In this document: positions 1-9,078 of the stretch, piece by piece
How positions within the stretch are numbered: the first letter of the stretch is position 1
How the letters are laid out: each line of letters opens with the position of its first letter
Source: an uncultured Pelagibacteraceae bacterium
GTDB taxonomy: Bacteria; Pseudomonadota; Alphaproteobacteria; Pelagibacterales; Pelagibacteraceae
DNA: 52,011 nt
Direction of reading: 5' to 3'
NCBI GenBank assembly: GCA_902522955.1
Contig: CABYXR010000005.1
Coordinates: 1 to 52,011, forward strand
Translations under genes and position numbers: made by a program
Notes under the pieces: model-generated
What the model was told of the DNA's origin: nothing
Database searches by the model: none
What the model saw: only the letters and a program-made list of their open reading frames with translations

Positions 1-1
1 A

Positions 2-487
2 AAACCTAGAAATAAATATAAGTATGAACTAGTGGAAAAAATTGTTATTAAACTGCCAAAAAGGTATCAAAGAAAAAGTTTTATGGTGCTTGATGGAAAG
101 TTCGTTTCTTTAGATCCATATGTAGGAACAAAATATCATTTGCTAAGTGATGTGCAGCACTCAAAAATTGAGGTGATAAAAAACTTTTATCCTAAATTTA
201 GAGACTATAGAAAAAAATATTTAAACAAAGGACTTCTCAAATTAAACAAGGTTTCAAATTTTAAAAAATTTATCTTAAATAGCTCAAAATACTTACCATT
301 TTTAAATGAAGCCAAGTACATTGGATCTTTTTTTGTTACTAGGGCAATAGAACTTAATAAAGAAAAGACAGATGAAAGGATTAATTCAATAAAATTTTTT
401 GATAACAAAATTGTAACAATTTTCTCTGGTAAGTGGAATACTGCTGTTGGCTTAGCAAAATTTTTGTTATTGAGTAAAAAGATTTAA
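2..487 (+). CDS. FAD-dependent oxidoreductase (DAO-like), C-terminal part only
   Basis: The reading frame is open to the left edge, so the gene starts outside the window; the GTG at 32 is probably internal, because the residues before it (ending YKYELVEKIVIKLP) already look like this family. The visible part resembles the C-terminal half of DAO-type flavin oxidoreductases: a substrate-cap strand with a DGKFVSLDPYVG stretch, then a final segment with SIKFFDNKIVTIFSGKWNTAVGLA, like the closing FAD-binding strand and helix. The N-terminal dinucleotide-binding GxGxxG lies outside. It ends one base before a Gfo/Idh gene, so the two are probably co-transcribed. The substrate is unknown; by context it oxidises a sugar or amino-sugar precursor for surface polysaccharide. 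The family call rests on the tail alone. Confidence 0.6.
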   Translation, partial: KPRNKYKYELVEKIVIKLPKRYQRKSFMVLDGKFVSLDPYVGTKYHLLSDVQHSKIEVIKNFYPKFRDYRKKYLNKGLLKLNKVSNFKKFILNSSKYLPFLNEAKYIGSFFVTRAIELNKEKTDERINSIKFFDNKIVTIFSGKWNTAVGLAKFLLLSKKI

Positions 488-488
488 T

Positions 489-1214
489 ATGAAAAAAAAA
501 AATATTGGCATTATAGGACATGGCAAATGGGCGAAAACTATAATTCCAACTTTACAAAAATATTTTAAAATTAAATTTATTCTCAACTCAAAAATAAATT
601 ACAAACTAATATGTTTAGACCAACTAGATTGGGTATTTGTTCTTTCAAATAATGACTCCCATTTTGAAATAGTTAAATACTTATTAAATAAAAAAAAAAA
701 TATATTTTGCGAGAAACCACTTACTTCAAATTTTAAAGAAGTTAAATATCTTTATTCATTAGCGAATAAAAAAAATTGTAAATTGTACGTTGATGATGTT
801 GAATATTTTAAAAAAAAGAAAATTTTTTTAGAAAAAAAAAATATAATTAAAAGATTGAAAAAAGCACAAAAATCAAGTGTTTCATTATTATTTAGATTTG
901 CCTATCATGATTTTTACTTACTAAAAGATTTCATTAATTTAAAACAAATTAAAAAAATTAGAATAAAAGAAAATAGTACAAATTTAAAAATATCTTTTTT
1001 ATCAGGAGAAAATTTCTTTAGTTTTATTTACAGTATTAATTCTAACAAAAAACTTCATAAAATAAATAAGGCAGATTTTTTAAATATAAAAAGAAAACCG
1101 CTTAATTTAATGTTTGAGGGAATGATCAAAAATAAATTAAATTTTGATAAAAATAAAGAGAGAACTTTATTTTCTAGTAAATTGATATCAATTTTGAAAA
1201 AAAAATATAGATAA
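489..1214 (+). CDS. Gfo/Idh/MocA-family oxidoreductase
   Basis: A predicted NAD(P)-dependent sugar oxidoreductase of 241 residues. The N-terminus is a Rossmann fold (NIGIIGHGKWAK, residues 5-16), and the family signature EKPL is at residues 75-78 (FCEKPLTSNFKEVKYL), carrying the catalytic-site lysine. The protein is short compared with the usual 320-400 residues, so the C-terminal substrate domain is reduced. It follows the FAD oxidoreductase by one base and precedes the DesII-like radical SAM gene by three bases. It probably reduces or oxidises a keto group on a nucleotide sugar or cyclitol in the same pathway. The substrate cannot be told from sequence. Confidence 0.75.
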   Translation: MKKKNIGIIGHGKWAKTIIPTLQKYFKIKFILNSKINYKLICLDQLDWVFVLSNNDSHFEIVKYLLNKKKNIFCEKPLTSNFKEVKYLYSLANKKNCKLYVDDVEYFKKKKIFLEKKNIIKRLKKAQKSSVSLLFRFAYHDFYLLKDFINLKQIKKIRIKENSTNLKISFLSGENFFSFIYSINSNKKLHKINKADFLNIKRKPLNLMFEGMIKNKLNFDKNKERTLFSSKLISILKKKYR

Positions 1215-1217
1215 ACT

Positions 1218-2717
1218 ATGAAATATAATGATAAAATTTTAGATCAAATTAATAAAAATCAGTCTTTTTTTGAAGATAACATAAAAGATTTTGACTTAAA
1301 TAAAATTAAAAAAATAATTTTAGATATTGTTGATAAGCTCTCTTTAAATCCATTAATAACACAAGAGGAGATATTCAATAGTTTAAGTTTAAAAAAAATT
1401 GATAATTTAAAAAAAATTAATAAGTTCATTCGAGAAAATGATTTTATACAAGACATTATTACAAAAAAAAGTGTATCAAAAAAATATTGGAATACTATTT
1501 TACCTTTTGCAAATATTTCTGAAGAAGTTATTACAAATAAATATAGATATCCCATAAGGATAGCTTTATTCCCGGGTGTATCATGTATGTTTTATTGTGG
1601 ATTCTGTGGAAGAAATCAAGATGCGAAATATAAAAATTCAGTTGTTACTGATGGCGTTAATCAAATTAAGAAACTGTTAAAAACAACAGATAAAAACTCA
1701 AAAATTTCAATTTCCGGTGGACTTGAGCCATTAACTAATCCTAAAATTGGTGAGATAATAAAAGCAGCTAATGACAGTGGCTTTAAAGTTCCTTTAATTA
1801 CAAATGGTTATTCACTTACCGAAGCTTTTATTAAAAAAAACCCAGAAATTTGGAATTTAGATTCTTTAAGAATCTCTCTCTATGGTTATGACAGTAATTC
1901 ATACAAAGATATCACTCAAGTAGGGAAAAGTTATGATATCGTAAAAAAAAATCTAATTAATTTTTTAAAGTTAAGAGAACAATTTAATAATAAACTAAAA
2001 GTAGGCCTTAACTATATTATTCTACCAGAAAATATGAATAATTTAATTAATGTTTTGGAGTTCATTAAAGAAGTTAACGCAAGCGCTCAATCTCAAGGAG
2101 TAAATTTTTTAACTTTAAGAGATGATTACCAAAGTGTAACTGGAAATGACCCTTCACTAGATAGTATTCGAAAGTACAGACTACAACAAGAAATGACAAT
2201 CAATCAAAGAAAAAAACTACTCGAGATATTGCAAGATTTTAAAAGTAAAGTAAAAACATATACTCCGTACCTACACGTTGATTATGGTTATTCTCTAGAA
2301 TATTTATCCAATAATATTTTTGATAAAGGATTAGTTAAAGTATCTGGTGGAGAATTAAGAAAGTTTGGATTTACTCAAATGTCAGTTGCAATAGATTTGC
2401 ATGGCGATGTATTTCTTTTCAGGGAAGCTGGATTTTTGGACAGACCAGGAAACAAAAAGGCAATAATTGGAAGAATTAGTGAGAAAAATTCACTAGAAAA
2501 AATTATAAAAAAATTTTTAGAAAAAGATCAACCGATAAATTTTGATGAAGACGACACTAGACTGCTAGACTCTTTTGATCACGTCTTAAATGCTTTAGTA
2601 AATCAAAGTGAGTCTAATTATAAGTTTGGAATTTCATTATCTGAATGTCCTATTTCTTTTAAACAATATTCAAGAGAAAAATCAGTAGGAAACAATTGGT
2701 ATTCAGATGACATTTAA
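1218..2717 (+). CDS. Radical SAM enzyme, DesII/EryCV-like (NDP-4-aminosugar deaminase type)
   Basis: The 499-residue protein has a CxxxCxxC cluster-binding motif at C123, C127 and C130 (SCMFYCGFCGR). Around it are stretches that match my memory of Streptomyces DesII over the full length: KKYWNTILPF before the cluster, ISGGLEPLTNP, RISLYGYD, HVDYGYSLEYL, and DLHGDVFLFREAGF near the end. DesII removes the 4-amino group of dTDP-4-amino-4,6-dideoxyglucose in desosamine biosynthesis, using S-adenosylmethionine and a [4Fe-4S] cluster. The length is also right (about 485 residues in DesII). By inference this enzyme deaminates or dehydrates an amino-deoxysugar nucleotide for the surface polysaccharide; CDP-glucose 4,6-dehydratase (13200-14276) could supply a precursor. 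The family call is firm on motifs; the exact reaction is not. The last 11 bases overlap the next gene. Confidence 0.8.
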   Translation: MKYNDKILDQINKNQSFFEDNIKDFDLNKIKKIILDIVDKLSLNPLITQEEIFNSLSLKKIDNLKKINKFIRENDFIQDIITKKSVSKKYWNTILPFANISEEVITNKYRYPIRIALFPGVSCMFYCGFCGRNQDAKYKNSVVTDGVNQIKKLLKTTDKNSKISISGGLEPLTNPKIGEIIKAANDSGFKVPLITNGYSLTEAFIKKNPEIWNLDSLRISLYGYDSNSYKDITQVGKSYDIVKKNLINFLKLREQFNNKLKVGLNYIILPENMNNLINVLEFIKEVNASAQSQGVNFLTLRDDYQSVTGNDPSLDSIRKYRLQQEMTINQRKKLLEILQDFKSKVKTYTPYLHVDYGYSLEYLSNNIFDKGLVKVSGGELRKFGFTQMSVAIDLHGDVFLFREAGFLDRPGNKKAIIGRISEKNSLEKIIKKFLEKDQPINFDEDDTRLLDSFDHVLNALVNQSESNYKFGISLSECPISFKQYSREKSVGNNWYSDDI

Positions 2718-3669
2718 GCTAAATGAAAATTCGCATGTTTTCATAAAAAAAAATAAAAAAAATAAAGATTATTTAGTCTCTGTTGTAATTGGTAAAAAAC
2801 ATTTTAATGACTGGAAAAGATATTGCCTTGAGTCATGGAAAAAATACGCAAAAAAAAATAGTTTAGGTATATTGATAATTAAGAAAGATTTAATTGAAAA
2901 AAAAAGTGATTATTGGAAAACACCTACATGGCAAAGACTTTTAGTTGCAGAATACATTAGGGTTAGTTCTCTAAATGTAAAGAACATTTGTGTTCTAGAC
3001 AGTGATATATTTATTAATGAACTAGCTCCAAATATTTTTAAATTCTCAAATTTAAACAAGATATCAGTTGTGAATTTCTATAAAAACCTGCCGTATAGAA
3101 AAAATGATTACACATTAAGAGAAAGAATAGTTTATCTTAGAAGATTATTTTTAGACAAATCATATCCATTAAGAAGTTCAATAACTGCCAGTCCTAAAGA
3201 AATATTTAAGAATTATAAACTAAGTAAAAATTTGAATAATTATTTTTGTGCCGGGGTAATGGTTTATAACTCTAACAAGTTTAGAAAATTTTTTAAAGAC
3301 TCGTACATCAAGTATTGCAAAAAAAAATATAAAAAAATTTTTAAGGGTGTTGAAGTTCCTATAAATTTTGAAATAATGAAAGGTAATAAATCATTTTGGT
3401 TAGATTATAAATTTCAGACAAATTGGCTATTTGAATTAGCAGACAAATATTCTTTTTTATATAGAGAGAAAAAAAATTACAAAATGTTAGTAAAATATTG
3501 TGCAGAAGAAATTATTTTAAATTCATATTTTTTACACTTTCCAGGAACACTTAAAGATGCAGGTAAAGCTTGGCAAATAAAAAATTTTTTCAAGGACAAG
3601 AGACTAATAATATTAAACAAATTTTTTAACTCTAAGAACAAAAAAATAAGACCAAGATTTAAAAAATAG
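2707..3669 (+). CDS. Putative GT-A-type glycosyltransferase
   Basis: A 320-residue protein with the pattern of a nucleotide-sugar glycosyltransferase. An N-terminal region (LVSVVIGKKHFNDWKRYCLESW) is followed by WQRLLVAEYIRV and a hydrophobic strand ending in an acidic DxD-like motif, CVLDSDIFIN (DSD at residues 98-100), which in this fold binds the metal and the sugar nucleotide. Later, YFCAGVMVYNSNKFRKFF resembles the conserved mid-domain of GT8-like enzymes. No membrane segment is seen. It starts inside the end of the DesII-like gene (11-base overlap), so translation is probably coupled. The donor and acceptor are unknown, and no exact family is recognised. Confidence 0.55.
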   Translation: MTFKLNENSHVFIKKNKKNKDYLVSVVIGKKHFNDWKRYCLESWKKYAKKNSLGILIIKKDLIEKKSDYWKTPTWQRLLVAEYIRVSSLNVKNICVLDSDIFINELAPNIFKFSNLNKISVVNFYKNLPYRKNDYTLRERIVYLRRLFLDKSYPLRSSITASPKEIFKNYKLSKNLNNYFCAGVMVYNSNKFRKFFKDSYIKYCKKKYKKIFKGVEVPINFEIMKGNKSFWLDYKFQTNWLFELADKYSFLYREKKNYKMLVKYCAEEIILNSYFLHFPGTLKDAGKAWQIKNFFKDKRLIILNKFFNSKNKKIRPRFKK

Positions 3670-3678
3670 TTTTAATTA

Positions 3679-4875
3679 ATGAAGAAAAAAATCATTTTTG
3701 TCCAATTTGTAAAATTTTTAGATTTTCATCATGAATTATTTGAGGTCAAATATTTAAGAAAAGACTTTATAGTAGAGGTACATGACTTATCGTTTTTGTT
3801 TAACAATAAGTCTCACAAAAATTACGATTATCTTAGGCAAAAAAGTAAAGTAATTAAATTTTATAATCTTTTAAATTGGTTTAAATTGGTTTCAAAGGAT
3901 CTAAAAAAATATAAAAACAATCTTTATTTATTTTATACGGGCAATCCACTTAACTTTAGTTTTTTATTTTTTCATTTTCTTTTATTACTAAAAAAAATAA
4001 ATATTGTTCTTGTAAAGCAAAATACATTGCCAAATTTAGATATAACTAAAGACTATAGTTTAAAAGAAAATTTAATTTTTAAATGCCATAGATTATTTAA
4101 TAGAAAGAAACATGTCCTTTATGAGAATAAGTTTAAAATCATAAATTTTTTTTTAGGATTAATGTCACTATTTTTCCCACCAAAAATTATTTTCACCAAC
4201 GGTAAAATTGATAAAAAAAGATTTGAAAAAAAATTTCCTAGATCTCAAATAATAAGCCTTAATAGTTGGGATGCTTCAAAAGTTTTTTTAAACAATACAA
4301 AAAAAATTTTTTCAAGAAAAAAGTATGGTGTTTACTTAACACCTTTCTCAATAAAATCTGCGAGTGACTCAAATACCTATGGATATGAAAAGTTAGAGAA
4401 TGCCAAAAAAGTTTTTTATGATGTTAATAAAGGTTTAAGCGAGATAGAGCAGAAATATAAAAAAAAGATATTAATTGGATTACATCCTAGAGGAGAGGAT
4501 AAGATTAGTAAATTAAAAGAGTTAGGAAACAGGCAGACATTTAAGTATAAAACTTTAGAATTAATTAAAAATTCAAATTTTGTAATTACCCATATGTCAA
4601 TTGCCATCTCCTATGCAATACTTTTTAATAAACCATTAGTTTTTATAAATACTAAGGAACATAAAAAAAATTTATTTTACATGAGATATAATAAGCATAT
4701 GGCGAATTTTTTTTCTTGTGAATCAGTCAATATCGAAAATATTTCTAATATTTCGATCCCAGATAAAATCTCTCGTTCTATGAAATCTAGATATGATTAT
4801 TTCAAAAACACTTATTTATTATCCAATGATTATAAAAAATTGCCAAATTATAAAATCATAAAAAAAACGATTTAA
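3679..4875 (+). CDS. Putative GT-B-like surface polysaccharide transferase
   Basis: I do not recognise an exact family for this 398-residue protein. The second half has features common in GT-B-type capsule and polysialic-acid transferases: a predicted strand with HPRGEDK (ILIGLHPRGEDK) and, further on, SNFVITHMSIAISYAILFNKPLVFINT, a typical sugar-nucleotide-binding segment with a Ser/His pair. Hydrophobic stretches (about residues 90-115 and 155-170) could bind the membrane surface. It is embedded in a plus-strand polysaccharide run and overlaps the start of the next gene by one base (TAATG). Transfer of a sugar in the surface polymer is an inference from fold and context. Confidence 0.45.
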   Translation: MKKKIIFVQFVKFLDFHHELFEVKYLRKDFIVEVHDLSFLFNNKSHKNYDYLRQKSKVIKFYNLLNWFKLVSKDLKKYKNNLYLFYTGNPLNFSFLFFHFLLLLKKINIVLVKQNTLPNLDITKDYSLKENLIFKCHRLFNRKKHVLYENKFKIINFFLGLMSLFFPPKIIFTNGKIDKKRFEKKFPRSQIISLNSWDASKVFLNNTKKIFSRKKYGVYLTPFSIKSASDSNTYGYEKLENAKKVFYDVNKGLSEIEQKYKKKILIGLHPRGEDKISKLKELGNRQTFKYKTLELIKNSNFVITHMSIAISYAILFNKPLVFINTKEHKKNLFYMRYNKHMANFFSCESVNIENISNISIPDKISRSMKSRYDYFKNTYLLSNDYKKLPNYKIIKKTI

Positions 4876-5783
4876 TGAAAATTAAAAATAAGAATATTTT
4901 GATAATTGGTGGCACGGGCTTTTTGGGATATCATTTTGCAAAAAAATGCGTTGAAAAAAAATTTTTTGTTACAAGTATTTCCATTAGTAAACCAAAAAAA
5001 GAAAGGAGATTAAAATCAGTAAATTACGTATATTTCGATATCTCCAAAAAAAAATTTTTTAATAAAATAAAAAAAAATAAGTTTGACTATGTTGTAAATT
5101 TTGGAGGGCATGTAGATCATTTAAATAAGGTTAAGACTTACAATAGTCATTTTATTGGTGTAAAGAATCTTGTAAATTTCTTTTTAAAAAAAAATGATTT
5201 AAAAAAGTTTATTCAAATAGGAAGTTCAGCAGAATACGGTAAAATTAAATCACCACAAAAAGAAAGTGCAAAATGTCTACCTAAATTGATCTACGGTAAA
5301 TCTAAATTTTTGGCTACTAAATTTTTATTGAAATTAAACAAGAACAAAAAATTTCCAGTTGTAATATTAAGATTTTATCAAGTTTACGGACCCAGACAGT
5401 CATTTAACAGGCTTATACCGATAGTTATTAATTCCTCTTTAAAAAATAAAAATTTTCCATGTTCTTCAGGATCACAAAAAAGAGATTTTTTGCACGTAAA
5501 CGATGCTATTAAAGCCATAATGTTAACAATTACGAGTGAGAAAGTCATAGGCAAAATAATCAATATTGGATATGGAAAAAGTATAGAGGTAAAAAAAGTT
5601 ATCAATTACATAGTAAAAATAATTAGAATGGGTAAGCCAGAATATGGAGTAATCAAACTTAGAAAAGATGAAGCTAAAGTAATCTTTCCAGATATATCTA
5701 GGGCAAAAAACCTGATAAAATGGAATCCAAAAATTAAATTTTTTGATGGTCTTAAAAGAACAATTAATTATTATAAATCATGA
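4875..5783 (+). CDS. NAD-dependent epimerase/dehydratase (extended SDR)
   Basis: A 302-residue extended short-chain dehydrogenase acting on a nucleotide sugar. Visible motifs are the NAD-binding GGTGFLG (residues 12-18), a catalytic serine region IQIGSSAEYG (about 113-122), the YxxxK pair Y140 and K144 (IYGKSKFL), RFYQVYGPRQ, and RDFLHVNDAIKAI. The size fits 4-epimerases, 4,6-dehydratases and 4-reductases. It is coupled at both ends: its ATG overlaps the upstream stop and its stop overlaps the next start (ATGA). It probably remodels the same sugar as its radical SAM and aminotransferase neighbours. The precise reaction is not readable. Confidence 0.75.
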   Translation: MKIKNKNILIIGGTGFLGYHFAKKCVEKKFFVTSISISKPKKERRLKSVNYVYFDISKKKFFNKIKKNKFDYVVNFGGHVDHLNKVKTYNSHFIGVKNLVNFFLKKNDLKKFIQIGSSAEYGKIKSPQKESAKCLPKLIYGKSKFLATKFLLKLNKNKKFPVVILRFYQVYGPRQSFNRLIPIVINSSLKNKNFPCSSGSQKRDFLHVNDAIKAIMLTITSEKVIGKIINIGYGKSIEVKKVINYIVKIIRMGKPEYGVIKLRKDEAKVIFPDISRAKNLIKWNPKIKFFDGLKRTINYYKS

Positions 5784-6661
5784 TTATAGATAAAAATATT
5801 TATAGAAAAGAAAAAATCACAAAAGACAGTATTCAGTTTATAACTAAAAAGGGTGAAAACTTTCCATTAATGTCTGTAGTTGAAATAAGTAATTCAGGTA
5901 TGTGCAATAGGAAATGTTCTTTTTGCCCCAGAAGCGATCCAAATTATCCTGATATAAATGAATTTATTTCTGAAGAACTTCACTATAAAATTTTTAAAGA
6001 GTTAAGCGATTTAAAATATAAAGGAATGATAATTTACTCTGGTTACGTAGAACCCTTATTAGATAAAAAAATTTACAAATGTATTTCAGAAGCAAGAAAA
6101 CTTTTACCAGATGCAAAGATTGAAATAATTACAAATGGAGATGTTTTAAATGTTGATAGAATTAAAAAATTATTCAAGGCCGGATTGTCTACCTTGTTGG
6201 TAAGTGTTTATGATGGCCCTGAAGATGAAAAAAGATTTTTTGATATGTGTGAAAAAGCAGAATTAAAAAAAAATCAATATGTAATTAGAAATAGATATAT
6301 GCCGGAAACTCTAGATTTTGGATTAAATATTAGCAATCGTGGAGGAAATTTAGAAAACTCAGAGCATAAAAGACCAGCTTTAATAAATCCTTTAAATGCT
6401 AAATGTAATTACCCAGCTTACACCTTTTTTATTGATTACAATGGCGATGTTCAAATGTGTTCACATGACTGGGCTAAAAAATTTATTGCTGGAAATATTA
6501 AATCTAAAAAAATTATCGATATATGGCTTGATAAAAAATTTCAAGTAGCAAGAAAAAAACTATTACGATCTGATAGAAACTTGAATCCTTGCAACAAATG
6601 CGATGTCTCAGGTGAACTAATAGGGTCTCTACACTCTAAGGAATGGTTAAAAATAATTTAA
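5780..6661 (+). CDS. Radical SAM/SPASM enzyme
   Basis: The 293-residue protein has a canonical radical SAM cluster motif at C42, C46 and C49 (GMCNRKCSFCPR) and a C-terminal SPASM-like auxiliary-cluster region with C209, C227, C271 and C274 (CNYPAYTF, DVQMCSHDW, PCNKCD). A TNGD motif lies at about 118-121. SPASM enzymes include peptide-modifying enzymes and BtrN, which oxidises 2-deoxy-scyllo-inosamine in butirosin synthesis. No precursor peptide is nearby, and the gene shares 19 bases with a PLP aminotransferase, so a carbohydrate or cyclitol substrate is more likely. That is inference. The start overlaps the previous stop (ATGA). Confidence 0.75.
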   Translation: MIIDKNIYRKEKITKDSIQFITKKGENFPLMSVVEISNSGMCNRKCSFCPRSDPNYPDINEFISEELHYKIFKELSDLKYKGMIIYSGYVEPLLDKKIYKCISEARKLLPDAKIEIITNGDVLNVDRIKKLFKAGLSTLLVSVYDGPEDEKRFFDMCEKAELKKNQYVIRNRYMPETLDFGLNISNRGGNLENSEHKRPALINPLNAKCNYPAYTFFIDYNGDVQMCSHDWAKKFIAGNIKSKKIIDIWLDKKFQVARKKLLRSDRNLNPCNKCDVSGELIGSLHSKEWLKII

Positions 6662-7707
6662 TTAAAAAAAATTGGTTATCTAGTATCAATCGATTGAAAT
6701 CTGATTCAGTTGAAAGAGACAAATTTTTACGACTAGATAAGAATGAAAGAGTAATTAGCTTTGAAAAAAAGTTTATTAATTATCTTAAAAAAAAAATAAA
6801 TACTTTTAATATTTCATCTTACCCAGATATAGAAAAAACAAAAAAACTTTTATCAAAAAAGCTTAAGGTATCAGATAAAATGATCTATATTTCAGCTGGA
6901 TCAGATCTCTCACTTAAAACTTGCTTTGAACTTTTTACTAAACCGAAAGACAAAATTATTATATTGGAACCAACTTTTGGAATGGTAAATGTTTACAGTA
7001 AAATTTATAATTTAAATACAATTAAGGTAACATATAATAAAAATTTAGAATTGAACTTTAAAAAATTGTTTAAGAGTATATCAAAATCTGTTTCCCTTAT
7101 GATTTTGGCCAATCCAAATAGTCCAACAGGAACAATTATTGATAAAAAAGTTATGATGAAAATTTTGACAAAATGTAAAAAAAATAAAGTACCAGTAGTT
7201 ATCGATGAAGCTTATGAAGGTTTTTACAAATATTCATATATAAATCTTATCAAAAAATTTAATAATTTAATAATCACTAGAACATTTTCAAAATCCTTTG
7301 GTTTAGCTGGTTTAAGAGCCGGATACGCTGTTTCTAACCCTAATATCTCACAATTGTTAAATAAATTTAAACCTATGTATGAAATTAATTCTTTGGTTTG
7401 TTTATCCATAGAATTTTTGATTAAAAACTACTCAATTGTGACTAAACATATCAAGGAGGTTGGTCTTTCAAAAAAATATATGAAAGAAGAGCTCAAAAAA
7501 AATCAAATTGAGTTCTTAGATACCCATGCAAATTTTTTTCATATTAAAATTAGAAATAGAAAGAGTTTTGAAAAAGTTTTAAAAAAGAATGGCATATTAG
7601 TGAGAAAAGGACCTGGCGTTAAAGGCTTAGAAAATTTTCTTAGATTTTCTTTAGGTTCGAGATCACAAATGAAGAAAGTTATTAATTTAGTTAAAAAAAA
7701 TAATTAA
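6643..7707 (+). CDS. HisC-like class I/II PLP aminotransferase
   Basis: A fold-type I pyridoxal-phosphate aminotransferase of 354 residues, nearest in pattern to histidinol-phosphate aminotransferase. Motifs are RLDKNERV near residue 30, SAGSDLSL (cofactor phosphate loop), LANPNSPTGTI (158-164), VVIDEAYEGF with D188, and the Schiff-base lysine K217 in TFSKSFGLAGLRAGYA. The length is normal for HisC. It lies inside a polysaccharide cluster and its first 19 bases overlap the SPASM radical SAM gene, so it probably aminates a keto-sugar or keto-cyclitol rather than serving histidine synthesis. A second housekeeping hisC would be expected elsewhere. The substrate is unproven. Confidence 0.78.
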   Translation: MVKNNLIKKNWLSSINRLKSDSVERDKFLRLDKNERVISFEKKFINYLKKKINTFNISSYPDIEKTKKLLSKKLKVSDKMIYISAGSDLSLKTCFELFTKPKDKIIILEPTFGMVNVYSKIYNLNTIKVTYNKNLELNFKKLFKSISKSVSLMILANPNSPTGTIIDKKVMMKILTKCKKNKVPVVIDEAYEGFYKYSYINLIKKFNNLIITRTFSKSFGLAGLRAGYAVSNPNISQLLNKFKPMYEINSLVCLSIEFLIKNYSIVTKHIKEVGLSKKYMKEELKKNQIEFLDTHANFFHIKIRNRKSFEKVLKKNGILVRKGPGVKGLENFLRFSLGSRSQMKKVINLVKKNN

Positions 7708-9047
7708 TGTCGAATATAAATTATCTTCAAAAAAATTTTATAGATAATTGTTTTTCCTATCTTAGAGACTGTAAAAAAAAAAATATAAATATTGCTATAA
7801 GCCCACTTTGCTTTTTTACAGTTTGGGCAAAAACTCCTGGGCAATTTATAATAAGTAGATTTTTAAAAAAAACACTATTTTCTAATATAGCTTTCACTAT
7901 TAAAAACATCTTATCTTTATCTTACAATCATGATCTAGAGTTATTTTCCAAACAAAAGGATATAAAAATAAATCAAAAAAAAATAATTGTTTCTTATTCT
8001 TCAAAAGCAAATTTTGATAAAAATGGTAATTTTTACGATGTATATTTTAATATTGGTAGTAAGAAAAAAAAAAATTTTTTATGGTTTCTTATATCTCTTG
8101 ATAATTACGCGCCGGATAATTTAAAAAAAAATATTTTTATAGTGAAAAAAAGGAATACTGGTAGTGTAAGTTTTTTATATCTTGTAAAAAAGATAATAAA
8201 TTTGTTCACGAGATATAATTTTTCTTTTTCAAAAATTAAACATAATTGCTGGTATGAGTCTGATTTTGCCCATGAGACGACTTATATATTTAAAAATTTT
8301 ATTAAAAAAAAGAATTTCGAAAAGGTATTAATTAATTATGAGAGCACACCCTGGCAAAACTCAATTCTTTCAGAGGCAAAAAGAGGCAATAATATTAAAA
8401 CCTATGGTTATTTACATTGTGCTCCTTGGCCAGTTCAAACTGACTTGATAAATAGAAATATATTTTTAGATAAACTATATGTTTCTAGCAGTGATCAAAA
8501 AAAAAATCTTTGTAAAAACTTAGGTTGGAAACAAAAAAAAGTTTCTGTGATTCCATCACTTAGATTTTCTAAATTTGAAAAAAGAGTTTTTAATGGATAT
8601 ATTTTTCCTCCTTATAATTTAAATAAAAAAAATGATTATTTAATTAGATTAGAAAAATTTTTTAAAGATTGTTCCAATAAAAGTTTAAATAAGTTAAGAG
8701 TAAGAATTCACCCATTAAATCAGTCAAGTCATACTCATTTAAAATTTAAGAACGATGTTAATAAATTGATTAAAAAGTATAAAAATAAATTTTCTAAAAA
8801 TAACAAAAATATTTCTTTGTTTTTTGGTTCTGCCACTGGAGTTTGTGTACAAGCTTTAGAAGAGGGAACCAAAATTTTTCATTTTCCTAACGACAATCCT
8901 CTTGATGTATTTTCAAGCAGTATATGGGAAAATATAAATGTAAAAAAAATTAATAATAATACTTATCTTTATAATTTAAAAAAATACAACAGAACCTTCT
9001 TTATAAATAAAGAGAAAAATAAATTTTCGAAATATATTAATTTTTAG
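7707..9047 (+). CDS. Putative surface carbohydrate biosynthesis protein (GT-B-like)
   Basis: The protein has 446 residues and no assignable family from memory. Recognisable elements are VLINYESTPWQNSILSEAKRG, then YGYLHCAPWPVQTD, VSSSDQKKNLCKNLGW, a histidine in RIHPLNQ and a late glycine-rich FFGSATGVCVQALEEGTKIFHFPND. This order (acceptor half, then HP and a nucleotide-binding segment with an acidic residue) is typical of GT-B glycosyltransferases of surface polymers. It is joined to the upstream aminotransferase (TAATG overlap) and followed by a 68-base gap with promoter-like signals, so it probably ends a transcription unit. The assignment is from fold-like pattern and context. Confidence 0.45.
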   Translation: MSNINYLQKNFIDNCFSYLRDCKKKNINIAISPLCFFTVWAKTPGQFIISRFLKKTLFSNIAFTIKNILSLSYNHDLELFSKQKDIKINQKKIIVSYSSKANFDKNGNFYDVYFNIGSKKKKNFLWFLISLDNYAPDNLKKNIFIVKKRNTGSVSFLYLVKKIINLFTRYNFSFSKIKHNCWYESDFAHETTYIFKNFIKKKNFEKVLINYESTPWQNSILSEAKRGNNIKTYGYLHCAPWPVQTDLINRNIFLDKLYVSSSDQKKNLCKNLGWKQKKVSVIPSLRFSKFEKRVFNGYIFPPYNLNKKNDYLIRLEKFFKDCSNKSLNKLRVRIHPLNQSSHTHLKFKNDVNKLIKKYKNKFSKNNKNISLFFGSATGVCVQALEEGTKIFHFPNDNPLDVFSSSIWENINVKKINNNTYLYNLKKYNRTFFINKEKNKFSKYINF

Positions 9048-9078
9048 ACGAAAAATGCTAAAAAATTTGATGTTTTGC

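Noticed and set aside
3-32. Short open frame ending TAG at 30-32 that could be the tail of an upstream gene, with GTG at 32 as the start of the first protein.
   Set aside because: The frame of the 2-487 gene is open to the window edge, and its residues before position 32 continue the FAD-oxidoreductase pattern, so GTG 32 is internal.
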